DNA of 44,536 nt from JAYENY01 sp964563465 (GTDB lineage Bacteria > Patescibacteriota > Minisyncoccia > Minisyncoccales > PEYH01). Both the position numbers and the translations under genes were made by a program. Where the stretch lies: contig CAZLVZ010000002.1 of the NCBI GenBank assembly GCA_964563465.1, positions 1 to 44,536 of the forward strand, in the 5' to 3' direction. The first letter of the stretch is position 1; the number at the start of each line of letters is the position of its first letter. A model generated the notes under the pieces. It ran no database searches. It was not told the DNA's origin and was given only the letters and a program-made list of their open reading frames with translations. Of the stretch, positions 1 to 9,500 are shown one piece after another.

Positions 1-99
1 AGTTTTTTTATAATTAAATTACTTTAAAAATGTATATGATGATTTTAATTTCAAGTGTTCTGCGAGCGAAGCAAGCAGGTTCTTATTTTTTTAATTTTG

Positions 100-437
100 T
101 GGAGGTGGCGAGGATGAACTCGCGTCCAAAAATTATCCCAAAGATAATTCTACAAACTTGTCTCAGTTTTAACTGAACACAGAATCTAAACTGAGCAAAA
201 AATCTGTGCTTTTTAGCCCCTTTTTTCAATAAATTTTCCGGGCTTTTGAAAATTATCAATCTCGCAATATTACGCCAAAATTACTTAGCGAGAATAGGTA
301 ATCTGACGGCATTAAGCGTAAGCCAATGCAGGTTTTTGAAATAAGTTAGCACTTATTTTTTTTCTCAAAGTTTTACGAGATTTGAGAATACTCGGTTTGC
401 TTATCTTGTTCAAATTTCTGTCGAAACTTTCACCCCC
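100..437 (-). ncRNA. ssrA: transfer-messenger RNA (tmRNA)
   Basis: Rescues stalled ribosomes together with SmpB, acting as a tRNA and then as a short mRNA encoding a degradation tag. Read on the minus strand, the 5' end is GGGGGTGAAAGTTTCGACAG, a typical tmRNA start, and the 3' end is a T-arm (TTCATCC loop region) followed by CACCTCC, which pairs with GGGGGTG to close the acceptor stem. CCA is not encoded (A then CAA follows), so it must be added enzymatically. The tag frame lies at 312-350. The length of about 338 nt fits one-piece tmRNA. smpB is immediately upstream and its stop codon lies inside the first bases of this RNA. The ends are read from pairing and could shift by one base. Confidence 0.93.
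312..350 (-). other. tmRNA tag-peptide reading frame
   Basis: On the minus strand the resume codon GCT follows TAAGT, and the frame reads A-N-L-F-Q-K-P-A-L-A-Y-A then TAA. The ANx start and the small hydrophobic ALAYA end match the layout of known tags (E. coli ends in ALAA), which are recognised by ClpXP-type proteases. The choice of resume codon is inferred from the family pattern. Confidence 0.82.
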
Positions 438-879
438 GAATTTTGAGTTCTCTTCTTATTTCTTTTTCTATTGTTCTTTTTTTAAGAACTTCTCTTTTGT
501 CTCTCTTCCCCTTGCTTTTAGCTGTTCCTATTTCAATCTTTATTTTTCCTCGTTGAGTATACACTTTCAAAGGCACTAATGTCAAGCCTTTTTCGCGAGT
601 TTTTCCAATTAAATGCTTAATTTCTGTTTTTTTTAAGAGAAGTTTTCTGCTTCGTTGAGAGTCATAATCTGCTGGAGTGTTCTTTGGTTGATAAGCGGGG
701 ATGTCAGCGTTGAGCAAATATGGCTCTTCGTTTTTAAGCACGACAAAAGAACCGTGTAGATTAGCTCTACCGAGTTTTACTGATTTAACTTCTTGGCCTA
801 ACAATATAATACCAGCTTCAAATTTTTCTAAGATTTGGAAATCATGATAGGCCTTTTTGTTTTTCGTTAATACTTTCAC
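430..879 (-). CDS. smpB: SsrA-binding protein SmpB
   Basis: Binds tmRNA and delivers it to stalled ribosomes for trans-translation. The 149-residue protein has the usual SmpB length and opens with the family signature (KNKKAYHDF, then EAGIILLGQEVKSVK and GRANLHGSFV). It ends in the basic tail (KKRTIEKEIRRELKIRG) that forms a helix in the ribosome. The start is GTG at 879, preceded by a TAGTAT-like -10 six bases upstream and no SD, so the message may be leaderless. The TGA stop lies within the first eight bases of ssrA: the last codons CGG GGG TGA are also the tmRNA 5' end. The two genes are therefore probably one transcript, with RNase P releasing tmRNA. Confidence 0.96.
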   Translation of the reverse strand: MKVLTKNKKAYHDFQILEKFEAGIILLGQEVKSVKLGRANLHGSFVVLKNEEPYLLNADIPAYQPKNTPADYDSQRSRKLLLKKTEIKHLIGKTREKGLTLVPLKVYTQRGKIKIEIGTAKSKGKRDKREVLKKRTIEKEIRRELKIRG

Positions 880-975
880 GCTTTTATACTAACACAAACT
901 GAAAAAATATTAAGTTTTCTTTTTTTTTACGATTAAGGTAGAATAGAGAAAAGAACAATTAATATAATAAAGTTT

Positions 976-1794
976 ATGAAAAAGAAAACAGTAAGTGCTT
1001 GCAGTTGTAATCATAAAATAATTTTTGTTTTAACAATTATTTTTGCAATTTTTTTAATTACATTAACTGCTTTTACCATCGTTAGCATCCAAAACAAAAT
1101 TAAACAAGGAAAATATATTGGTCAAGATTTTGTTACCAAAGACACAATCACCGTTACCGGCACGGGAGAAGTTTATACTCAGCCAGATTTGGCTATAATT
1201 ACACTTTCTGTTAAGAGTGAGGCAAGAACCGTTATTGAAGCAATGACAGAAAATACAGAGAAGATGAATGCGGTCATTGATTTAATAAAAGCTAAGAATG
1301 TTGATAGTAAAGATTTAAAGACCGTAAGCTTTAATATTTATCCTCGTTATGAGTGGCAAAAAGAAGAAGTCGAAATTTTTCCAAACACAGAAAGCAAAAG
1401 AGTTCTTGTTGGTTATGAAATAACTCAATCCCTGCAAGTCAAAATTAGAAATTTAAACAAAATAGGAGAGATTATCCAAACAGCAACCGTAGCTGGAATT
1501 AATCAAGTAGGAGCTTTACAATTTACCATTGACAACCAAGACGAATTTAAAAAACAGGCAAGAGAAGAGGCAATCAAAGAAGCAAAAGAAAAAGCAAAAG
1601 AATTGTCTTCCCAGCTCGGTGTTAAGTTGTTGAAGATTACTGATTTTAGCGAAGGTGGAAACATTCCAAGACCATTGTATTATGATACTGCCTTTAAAGA
1701 AGCTTCTGGTGCTGATAGTACGCCGACACCGCAAATAGAGACAGGAGAAAACAAGATTCAAGTTTCAGTCAGCATTACTTTTGAGATTAACTAA
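976..1794 (+). CDS. SIMPL-domain (DUF541) membrane-anchored protein
   Basis: A 272-residue protein with one N-terminal membrane segment (about residues 15-37) after a short Lys/Cys-rich head, then an extracytoplasmic SIMPL (DUF541) domain. The domain opening is visible as DTITVTGTGEVYTQPDLAII, and a later stretch reads GYEITQSLQVKIRNLNKIG. Family members (E. coli YggE, BP26) are surface or periplasmic proteins of unclear biochemistry. A Lys/Glu-rich helix (about 197-213) sits in the second half as usual. TATAAT at 963-968 lies seven bases before ATG with no SD, so transcription may begin at the start codon. The family call is firm; the function is not known. Confidence 0.85.
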   Translation: MKKKTVSACSCNHKIIFVLTIIFAIFLITLTAFTIVSIQNKIKQGKYIGQDFVTKDTITVTGTGEVYTQPDLAIITLSVKSEARTVIEAMTENTEKMNAVIDLIKAKNVDSKDLKTVSFNIYPRYEWQKEEVEIFPNTESKRVLVGYEITQSLQVKIRNLNKIGEIIQTATVAGINQVGALQFTIDNQDEFKKQAREEAIKEAKEKAKELSSQLGVKLLKITDFSEGGNIPRPLYYDTAFKEASGADSTPTPQIETGENKIQVSVSITFEIN

Positions 1795-1842
1795 TTCTTT
1801 TATCTTAATTTAAAAAAACAAAAAGGATTAGATTTTAAGATT

Positions 1843-2472
1843 ATGAGCATTAAAACAAAGCTTATTCTTTACATAGTTGCTTTAGTTGCGATAAGTTCCC
1901 TTATCTTTTCTTTGTTTTTTCTTTCTAAATTAAGCCATTTAACAAAAGAAGCGCTCACAAGTCTTGATGCTCAGAATATAATGCTTCAAGGAGGATGTAT
2001 TGTTGGCTTGATTATTATTTTAGGTTTTTTAATTTCATTTTTTTTGACCAAACGACTAATTGATCCAATTGAATTATTTATTGAAAGCACAAGTAAAATT
2101 GCCGAAGGGGATTTAGATTATCAGCTTCAGATAAAAAAGGATGATGAGCTTGGACGATTGGCGAAAAATTTTAATCAAATGACTAAAAGTTTAAAAAAAT
2201 CTCGCAAAGAACTGGAGCAAGCAAGAGATGTTTTAGAGGTAAAAGTCAAAGCAAGGACAATGGAGTTACAAGAGCAAGCAAAGGGACTTGATGAACAAGT
2301 TAAAGAGAGGACAAAAGAATTACAAGAAAGAATAGATGAATTGGAAAGATTCCATAGATTGACCGTTGGCAGAGAATTAAGAATGATTGAATTAAAGCAA
2401 ATGATTCAGGAGCTTGAAAATAGTAAAGAGTTAACCGGTAAAAAGAAATTGACGGAAAAAAAGAAGAAGTGA
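1843..2472 (+). CDS. HAMP-domain membrane protein with long coiled coil, no output domain
   Basis: The 209-residue protein has two membrane segments (about 6-29 and 51-69) with almost no loop between them. A HAMP domain follows (about 70-121, with LIDPIELFIESTSKIAEGDL and DDELGRLAKNFNQM), then a charged coiled coil to about 195 and a Lys-rich end. The coiled-coil pattern (LEVKVKARTMELQEQ, LDEQVKERTKELQER) resembles the linkers of histidine kinases, but no kinase, cyclase or methyl-accepting domain follows. It may be a truncated sensor, a scaffold, or a partner for a separate output protein. Its stop overlaps the possible GTG start of the next gene, so the two are probably co-transcribed. Confidence 0.8.
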   Translation: MSIKTKLILYIVALVAISSLIFSLFFLSKLSHLTKEALTSLDAQNIMLQGGCIVGLIIILGFLISFFLTKRLIDPIELFIESTSKIAEGDLDYQLQIKKDDELGRLAKNFNQMTKSLKKSRKELEQARDVLEVKVKARTMELQEQAKGLDEQVKERTKELQERIDELERFHRLTVGRELRMIELKQMIQELENSKELTGKKKLTEKKKK

Positions 2473-2474
2473 AG

Positions 2475-3314
2475 ATGAAAAAGATTTATGTTATTAATTT
2501 AAGAGGCGAAAAGGAGCCGTTTTCTTTGAAAAAGGTTTTTAATAGTGCGCGTAGAGCCGGGGCTTCAGAAAAGTTAGCACAAGAGATTGCTTCGAAGATT
2601 CGAGATCAGGCATTTCCTGGAATTAAAACTTCAGAAATTTTTAAAAAAGTAAAAAAATTTCTTAGAGAAACAGACAAAAAATCGGGACTCCGTTTTGGAT
2701 TGAAAGAAGCGATAAGAAAATTAGGTCCAAGCGGTTTTCCTTTTGAAAAATATACAAGCGAAATTTTTGCGAACCAAGAATTTAAAATTTTACTGAATCA
2801 AAAGATTAGGGGTAAATACGCCATACACGAGATTGATTTTTTAGCAAAAAAAGATAAATTGCTTTATGTAAGCGAATGTAAATTTAGACAACGAGCAGGA
2901 GAGAGAATTGATTTATCAATAGTATTAATGGTGTGGGCTCGATTTTTAGACCTGAATCAAGGCAATTATTTCAAAAAATTTACAGAATATACAATAAAAC
3001 CAATTATTATTACCAATGCCAAATTTACCTCTCAAGCCATAAGATATTCTAATGGAATGGGAATAGAACTATTGGGATGGAATTATCCTAAAAATAGAGG
3101 ATTGGAAAGAATAATTGAGAACAAAAAACTCTATCCAATTACTATTCTGCCATCCTTAACAAATTATTTAATGGGAATTTTTTCTTCTCAAAAAATGATG
3201 TTGGTAAAAGATATTTTAAATCTTGACCTTAAAATATTTTCTAAAAAGACAAAAATTAAAGAGAGCAAAATTTTACCTTTGGTTGAAGAAGCAAAGATTT
3301 TATTAAGAGATTGA
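2475..3314 (+). CDS. ATP-cone protein with PD-(D/E)XK nuclease-like domain
   Basis: The N-terminus (about 1-88) is an ATP-cone, the nucleotide-binding module best known from NrdR and ribonucleotide reductase (MKKIYVINLRGEKEPFSLKK). It is followed by a restriction-endonuclease-like core with E96, D121 (HEIDFLA) and E134-x-K136 (SECKF), the expected PD-(D/E)XK catalytic set. A helical C-terminus of about 80 residues is unassigned. ATP-cone plus Mrr-like nuclease proteins occur in several CPR genomes; their role is undefined and nucleotide-controlled DNA cleavage is only an inference. ATG at 2475 was chosen because it gives the canonical ATP-cone start; GTG at 2469, overlapping the upstream stop, is the alternative. 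Confidence 0.75.
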   Translation: MKKIYVINLRGEKEPFSLKKVFNSARRAGASEKLAQEIASKIRDQAFPGIKTSEIFKKVKKFLRETDKKSGLRFGLKEAIRKLGPSGFPFEKYTSEIFANQEFKILLNQKIRGKYAIHEIDFLAKKDKLLYVSECKFRQRAGERIDLSIVLMVWARFLDLNQGNYFKKFTEYTIKPIIITNAKFTSQAIRYSNGMGIELLGWNYPKNRGLERIIENKKLYPITILPSLTNYLMGIFSSQKMMLVKDILNLDLKIFSKKTKIKESKILPLVEEAKILLRD

Positions 3315-3402
3315 AACTTTTTCAAAAATTCAACATTTAAATATTTTTAAGAATACTTTTTCTCTATTCAGCGATTTTTTTATTTTATCCACAGTTTTGT
3401 GT

Positions 3403-3431
3403 TTGACACCATTTTATGTATAACTTAAACT
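3403..3431 (+). promoter_or_regulatory. sigma70-type promoter of the AbiE-like operon
   Basis: TTGACA (3403-3408), a 17-base spacer and TAAACT (3426-3431). The -10 overlaps the left arm of an inverted repeat at 3428-3460, the arrangement expected for autorepression. Confidence 0.6.
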
Positions 3432-3460
3432 GAATGTAAGGTTAAAGCTAACATTTAGTT
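3428..3460. promoter_or_regulatory. imperfect inverted repeat, candidate AbiEi operator
   Basis: The left arm AACTGAATGT plus TTA (3428-3444, with an AAGG bulge) matches the reverse complement of the right arm TAACATTTAGTT (3449-3460) with one mismatch. It lies between the -10 and the antitoxin start. AbiEi antitoxins characterised elsewhere bind inverted repeats in their own promoter, so this is a plausible operator. Binding is inferred. Confidence 0.5.
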
Positions 3461-3467
3461 CACAGAT

Positions 3468-4052
3468 ATGAAAAAAGGTGATTATATTTCAACAATTTTG
3501 CGTTCAGAAAAGACGGTTTTTTCTTTTAAAGACATAGTTTTGTTGTGGGGAGATTCTGGTAATGCGGCTAGGGTAAGGATCAATTATTATTTGAAAAATA
3601 ACGATCTTTATCGTATTCGTCAGGGAATCTACGCCAAAGATAAAAATTACGATAAGTTTGAGTTGGCTACCAGAATATTTACTCCCGCTTATGTAAGCTT
3701 GGAAACGATTCTGGGTCAGAATGGCATTACATTTCAATATTATGGTCAAATTTTCGTTGCCTCTTATCTAACAAGAGAAATAAAAATTGATGGTCAGAAA
3801 TATTCGTATAGAAAAATAAAAGATTCTATTTTAACCAATAGTGTTGGGATAAAAAATAGAGATAACTGCTCTATGGCTACCCCAGAGAGAGCTTTTTTAG
3901 ATGTTCTTTATTTAAATAAAGATTATTATTTTGATAATTTGTCTGGATTAAATTGGGAAAAAGTTTTTGAAATTCTTCCTGTTTATGAAGGCAATAAGCG
4001 TATGGAAAGAAGGGTCAAGGAACAATATAAAGAATTTAAAACTAAAGAGTAA
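3468..4052 (+). CDS. AbiEi-family antitoxin (type IV TA)
   Basis: This 194-residue protein has a winged-helix N-terminus (about 1-55, ending LYRIRQGIYA, the typical AbiEi turn) and then the AbiEi C-terminal domain (LATRIFTPAYVSLETIL, then ATPERAFLDVLYL). AbiEi proteins repress their own promoter and counter the cognate nucleotidyltransferase toxin without binding it directly (type IV systems). The toxin gene starts six bases after this stop. The gene has its own promoter and an inverted repeat upstream, unlike most genes here, which supports an autonomous module inserted before argS. Confidence 0.85.
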   Translation: MKKGDYISTILRSEKTVFSFKDIVLLWGDSGNAARVRINYYLKNNDLYRIRQGIYAKDKNYDKFELATRIFTPAYVSLETILGQNGITFQYYGQIFVASYLTREIKIDGQKYSYRKIKDSILTNSVGIKNRDNCSMATPERAFLDVLYLNKDYYFDNLSGLNWEKVFEILPVYEGNKRMERRVKEQYKEFKTKE

Positions 4053-4058
4053 TTCTAT

Positions 4059-4757
4059 ATGAGTTTATACACAGCGAGACACAAAAATTTGCTTCTCCAA
4101 ATTCTTAAAGATATTTATTCCGACACGAAAATATCTCCGTTTTTAGGATTTAAGGGTGGCACCGCCGCTTATCTTTTCTATGGTTTGCCTCGTTTTTCTG
4201 TCGATTTGGATTTTGACTTGCTTGACAGAACGAAAGAAGAATTTGTTTTTTTGAAGGTAAAAGAAATTGTTAAGAAATATGGAAAAATGAAAGATGCAAA
4301 GAAAAAAAGATTTAATCTTTTTTTCCTCGTTTCGTATGAAGAGAAAGCTCAAAATATTAAAATTGAGATTAATCGTAGAGCATTTGGTTCCCAATATGCG
4401 CTAAAAACGCATTTGGGAATTTCGATGTTGGTGATGGAAAAAGAAGATATGTTTGCCCATAAACTGATGGCGATGTATGAAAGGATGGGTAAAGCCAATC
4501 GTGACATTTACGATGTTTGGTTTTTTCTTAAAGAAAATTGGCCAGTAAACAAAAATATGGTTGAAGAAAGATCGGGAATGACTTTTAAAATTTTTTTACA
4601 GAAATGTATTCTTTCTTTAAAAAAAATGGAAAATTACAATATTTTAGATGGGATGGGGGAAGTTTTAAGCGAAAAGCAAAAAATCTGGGCCAAAGAAAAT
4701 TTATTAAAAGATATTTTATTTCTACTAAAATTAAAACTTAGCGAATATACTGGATAG
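4059..4757 (+). CDS. AbiEii/AbiGii-family nucleotidyltransferase toxin
   Basis: The 232-residue protein carries the four motifs of AbiEii-type toxins: GGT (33-35), SVDLDFD (D49/D51/D53, metal-binding acids of the polymerase-beta fold), the strand KIEINRR (E103), and ALAMY-like KLMAMYERMGKANRDIYDVWFF (K135, D149, D152). Characterised members transfer nucleotides to tRNA acceptor ends and block translation; that activity here is inferred from the family. All motif residues are present, so it looks intact. It is followed after only two bases by argS, so the synthetase may be co-transcribed with the TA pair. Confidence 0.87.
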   Translation: MSLYTARHKNLLLQILKDIYSDTKISPFLGFKGGTAAYLFYGLPRFSVDLDFDLLDRTKEEFVFLKVKEIVKKYGKMKDAKKKRFNLFFLVSYEEKAQNIKIEINRRAFGSQYALKTHLGISMLVMEKEDMFAHKLMAMYERMGKANRDIYDVWFFLKENWPVNKNMVEERSGMTFKIFLQKCILSLKKMENYNILDGMGEVLSEKQKIWAKENLLKDILFLLKLKLSEYTG

Positions 4758-4759
4758 AC

Positions 4760-6484
4760 ATGACTAAAAAGGAAATTACAAAATACATAAAGAAAGCGGT
4801 TAAGGTGGCGCAAAAGGAAGAAAAACTTCCTCATTTTGATATGCATCAGGTATTAGTTGAGTTTTCAGACAGAGAAGAACACGGCGATTACTCTACTAAT
4901 ATTGCCTTATTGATTGGCAAGAAAATTAAAAAGAATCCGATGGAAGTGGCAGAAATTTTGGTCGAACAGCTAAAGTGCGTTTGCGATGGGGAGGGTCGTA
5001 TTGAGGCGGTAGAACCGGGATTTATAAATTTTTGGCTGACAGAAAAGGAATTATTAGATTCCCTACAAAGAGCATTACAAGAAAAGAGCAGATACGGATC
5101 AGATCACGAAAACAGAACAATGGTTATAGATTATTCTGCCCCAAACATTGCAAAGCCATTTGGAGTTGGACATTTGCGTTCAACTATTATTGGTCAAGCG
5201 ATTTATAACATTTATGAATTTTTGGGTTGGAAATGTATTGGTGATAATCATTTAGGTGATTGGGGCACTCAATTTGGTAAACTCATCGTTGCTATAAAAA
5301 AATGGTGGAAAAAAGATTTAAAAGAATTGACGATTGCAGAATTAGAGAAGTTATATGTAAAATTTCATAAAGAGAGCGAAGGAAATGAAGGGCTATTAGA
5401 CGAAGCAAGAGATTGGTTTAAAAAACTTGAACAAGGAGACAAAGAAGCCGAGACAGTATGGAAGATTTGTGTGGATGTAAGTTTAAAAGAATTTGACAGC
5501 GTCTATAAAATTTTAGGAATAGAAATAGACAATGCTATAGGAGAAAGTTTCTATAGAGATAAAACGAAGGCAATTATTGAAGATGCAAAAAAAAGAAAGA
5601 TAGCTAAACAGAGTCAAGGGGCTTTGATTGTTCCTCTTCCTGATATAAAAGTGCCCTTAATGCTTTTGAAATCAGATGGAGCAACCACATACGAGACGAG
5701 AGAAATGGCAACCATAAAATATCGCGAGGAGAAATGGAATCCGGATTTGATTATATGGGAAGTTGGAGCAGACCAAACATTTCATTTCCAGAAATCTTTT
5801 TCAGCAGCAGAAATACTTGGTTATGGGAATAAAGACAAATTTATTCATGTCGCCCATGGTTTGATTAGATGGCCGCATGGTAAATTTTCCACCAGAAAAG
5901 GAGACACGATTCATCTAAAAGACATATTAGAAGAAGCGATAGAAAGGGCAAAAAAAATTCTTGATAAATCTGGAATAATTAAAGGTATCCCAGAAAAAGA
6001 AAAGCAAGAGATAGCCAAGCAAGTTGGCATTGGTGCAATTAAATACAATGATTTGTCGCGTCATTATTCTCGGGACATAATATTTGATTGGGAGAAAATT
6101 CTATCTCTTAACGGAAATTCGGGTCCATATCTTCAATATACTGCCGTGCGTTGTCAGAGTGTAATTGATAAAGCAGAATCTAACCCTTTTCTTTTTAACG
6201 AAAATATCGTAGGATTTAATCAAGAAGAAATGGCGATTTTACGAACTATTTATAGATTTCCGGAAATCGTTAAACAAGCAGGGAATAGTTTCTCGCCAAA
6301 TTTAGTTTGTAACTTTGCTTTTGATTTAGCGCAAAAATATAATATTTTTTACGAGAAGAATTCGATTATAAAAGCAGGGAATAACGAGAGAAGAAATTTT
6401 CGCTTATCTCTTACAATGGCAACAAGACAAATTTTAGAAAATAGTTTGAAATTATTAGGAATTTCTATTCCTGAAAAAATGTAA
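4760..6484 (+). CDS. argS: arginyl-tRNA synthetase
   Basis: Charges tRNA-Arg. The 574-residue length is normal. The N-terminal domain contains DREEHGDYSTNIAL, and the class I core opens with DYSAPNIAKPFGVGHLRST, where GVGH replaces HIGH. The KMSKS equivalent is the degenerate FSTRKGD, as in many ArgRS. A DALR-type helical anticodon domain closes the protein (LQYTAVRCQSV, then RRNFRLSLTMATRQILENSLKLLGI). It follows the AbiEii toxin by two bases and precedes ileS by about 30 bases, and no separate promoter was seen. Confidence 0.97.
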   Translation: MTKKEITKYIKKAVKVAQKEEKLPHFDMHQVLVEFSDREEHGDYSTNIALLIGKKIKKNPMEVAEILVEQLKCVCDGEGRIEAVEPGFINFWLTEKELLDSLQRALQEKSRYGSDHENRTMVIDYSAPNIAKPFGVGHLRSTIIGQAIYNIYEFLGWKCIGDNHLGDWGTQFGKLIVAIKKWWKKDLKELTIAELEKLYVKFHKESEGNEGLLDEARDWFKKLEQGDKEAETVWKICVDVSLKEFDSVYKILGIEIDNAIGESFYRDKTKAIIEDAKKRKIAKQSQGALIVPLPDIKVPLMLLKSDGATTYETREMATIKYREEKWNPDLIIWEVGADQTFHFQKSFSAAEILGYGNKDKFIHVAHGLIRWPHGKFSTRKGDTIHLKDILEEAIERAKKILDKSGIIKGIPEKEKQEIAKQVGIGAIKYNDLSRHYSRDIIFDWEKILSLNGNSGPYLQYTAVRCQSVIDKAESNPFLFNENIVGFNQEEMAILRTIYRFPEIVKQAGNSFSPNLVCNFAFDLAQKYNIFYEKNSIIKAGNNERRNFRLSLTMATRQILENSLKLLGISIPEKM

Positions 6485-6513
6485 ATTATTCGAGAACATA
6501 TCTCAGAAAAAAT

Positions 6514-9500
6514 ATGGAAGTAGGGCGTTCAAAATCAGAGGAAAAAATAGCGAAATTCTGGAAAGAGAATCAAGTCTTTGAAAAATCTTTAAATAAAAAA
6601 GGTGGTGATTTTGTTTTTTATGAAGGTCCGCCAACCGCCAATGCTAAACCAGGGGTCCATCATGTTTTAACCCGAGCATTTAAGGATATAATTTGTAGAT
6701 ATCAAACAATGCAGGGTAAAAGAGTTTTAAGAAAAGCTGGGTGGGATGTTCATGGTTTACCAGTGGAATTAGCCGTAGAAAAAAGCTTGGGATTAAAGAA
6801 TAAAAAAGACATTGAAGAATACGGAATAGATAAATTCAATCAAAAATGTAAAGAATCAGTTTGGGAACACGCCAAAGAATGGGGAGACCTTACAGAAAGA
6901 ATCGGTTTTTGGTTGGATTTAAAGAATCCGTACATTACCAGCGATCCTCTTTATATGGAGAGTATTTTTAACATTATTAAACAAATATCAAATAAGGGTT
7001 TACTCTATCAAGATTACAAGGTGGTCCCTTATTGTCCGCGATGCGGAACGGTTCTTTCTTCTCACGAAGTTGCACAAGGATATAAGAAAATAAAAGAGAA
7101 TGCTGTTTATGTAAAATTTGAGATTAAAAACAAAAAATTTAAGGCAAATACATTTTTGCTTGTCTGGACAACCACACCTTGGACATTACCTGCCAACATA
7201 GCAATAGCTGTAAATCCAAAAATTGAATATATTTTAGTAAAAATCAATAAAGAATATTTGATTATCGCTAAAAAAAGACAAGAAATTTTAGAAGATAATT
7301 TTGAGATTATAAAAGAGTTTAAGGGAGAAGACTTGGTTGGTCTTCAATATAAACCGATATTTAAAAAAGATGTGATTGTTTTGCCGAAGAATACAAAAAA
7401 CGCATATCAGATTCTTCCCGCAGACTTTGTTACAACCCAAGAGGGAACGGGTTTAGTTCATATTGCACCCGCTTTCGGTCAAGACGATATGGAATTGATA
7501 AAGACGGAAAACGAGAAACAAAAAAAAGAAAGTGATAAATTTCCGATTTTACTGATAGTGGACAAAGAAGGAAAATTTACCGTAGAAGTCAAAAAATGGA
7601 AAGGGATGTTTGTCAAAGACGCAGATTCATTGATCATTAAAGAACTCAAAAATACTAATCGTTTATTTAAACAAGAAAAATACGAGCACGACTATCCCTT
7701 TTGTTGGAGATGCGACACTCCCCTTTTGTACTATGCTAAAAAGAGTTGGTTTATTAAAGTGAAAGATATTAAGCAAAAATTAATTGAAAATAATCAAAAG
7801 ATTAATTGGTTGCCAGAGCATATAAAAGAGGGTAGGTTCGGAGAATGGTTGAGAGAATTAAAAGATTGGGCATTGTCGCGGGAAAGATATTGGGGGACGC
7901 CCTTACCAGTATGGAAGTGTGAGCATTGCGATCATCAAGAGGTTATAGGGGGCAGAGAGGATTTAAAAAAACAAAAATTTAGCACTAATCAATATTTTGT
8001 TTTAAGACACGGAGAGTCAACTTCAAATGTTGAAGAATTTTATTGTTCTTGGCCCGAACCTAAAAAATCTTTATTAACACAAAAAGGAGAATTTCAAATT
8101 AATGAAATTATTGAAAAAATCAAGAATGAAAAAATAGATATAATATTTTCTTCTGATATTTTAAGAACTTCGCAAACGGCGGAGCTTGTAGCCAAAGCAT
8201 TGGGCAAGAAAGTAAAATATGATATTCGTCTACGCGAGATTGATATGGGGATTTTTAATGGTAAAGACCTTCAACGAGGAAGAGAGTTTTTTAATTCAGA
8301 GGTTAAGCTTAGCGCGAAAGAAGTCTTTTTAAATAAATTTAATAATGGATTCAGTGAAGGGGAAAATTTTTCTGAAGTTAAAATGAGGGTTTTAGATTTT
8401 TTAAAAAAGATTGACAAAAAATTTAAAAATAAAAATATTCTAATTGTAAGTCACGAATTGCCAATTTTAATGTTAAAAAGTGCGTTATTAGGATGGACTA
8501 ACGAGGAAATGGCTGAACACAGAAAGGACATTTCTACTTCAACTGGGTCGTTTGCAAAAATTGAATTTAAAATTTTTCCATATAATCAAAAAGGAGAACT
8601 TGATTTTCATCGGCCATATATTGATGAAGTTCAGTTTTTGTGTCCAAAATGTGGCAAAGCAATGGAAAGAGTTCCTGAAGTAATTGATTGTTGGTTTGAT
8701 TCTGGTTCAATGCCATTCAGTCAAAGACATTGGCCATTTAGTGACCAATCATCAAAAATTAATAATTATTCAATTCCACCCGAATTATTTCCTGCTGATT
8801 ATATTAGTGAAGCGGTGGATCAAACAAGGGGATGGTTTTATACATTACTTGCCATTTCTTCTTTACTCGGATTTGAGTCTCCATACAAGAGCGTTGTTGT
8901 TCTGGGACATGTTTTAGACAAAAATGGTCAAAAAATGTCAAAGTCAAAAGGTAATGTAGTGGATCCATGGGAGATGATTGAAAAATATGGAGCAGATGCT
9001 CTTCGTTGGTATTTTTATACTATCAATCAGCCGGGAGATTCTAAACTTTTCTCTGAAAAGGATTTAGACCAAAGATTAAAGAAGTTTATTATGACATTTT
9101 GGCATTGCTTTACATTTTGGAAAATGTATGAGCAAACAGTAGAAAATAAATCAGCAGAGATAGACAGCCAGAACGTGCTAGACAAATGGATTTTATCTAA
9201 ACTTAATGGTTTAGTTGGAGATACAACAAAAAAATTAGACAAATATGATATTACGGGTGCAGCTCGAGAAATAGAATCTTTTGTAATTGACGACTTGTCT
9301 TTATGGTATATTAGGCGTTCAAGAAAAAGATTTCAAAGACCCGATTCACAAAAAGAAATAGAGCAAGCTTATTCTGTTTTACGGCATACGCTTTTAGTTT
9401 TATCAAAACTAACAGCCCCATTTATACCGTTTGTGAGCGAAGAGATTTATCTTGAAGTTATGAATAAAAAAGATAAATTAAGCGTCCATTTAGATGATTG

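Noticed and set aside
382..579. Plus-strand ORF over the smpB end and tmRNA
   Set aside because: Antisense to two well-supported genes; Phe/Ser-rich translation is typical of a shadow frame.
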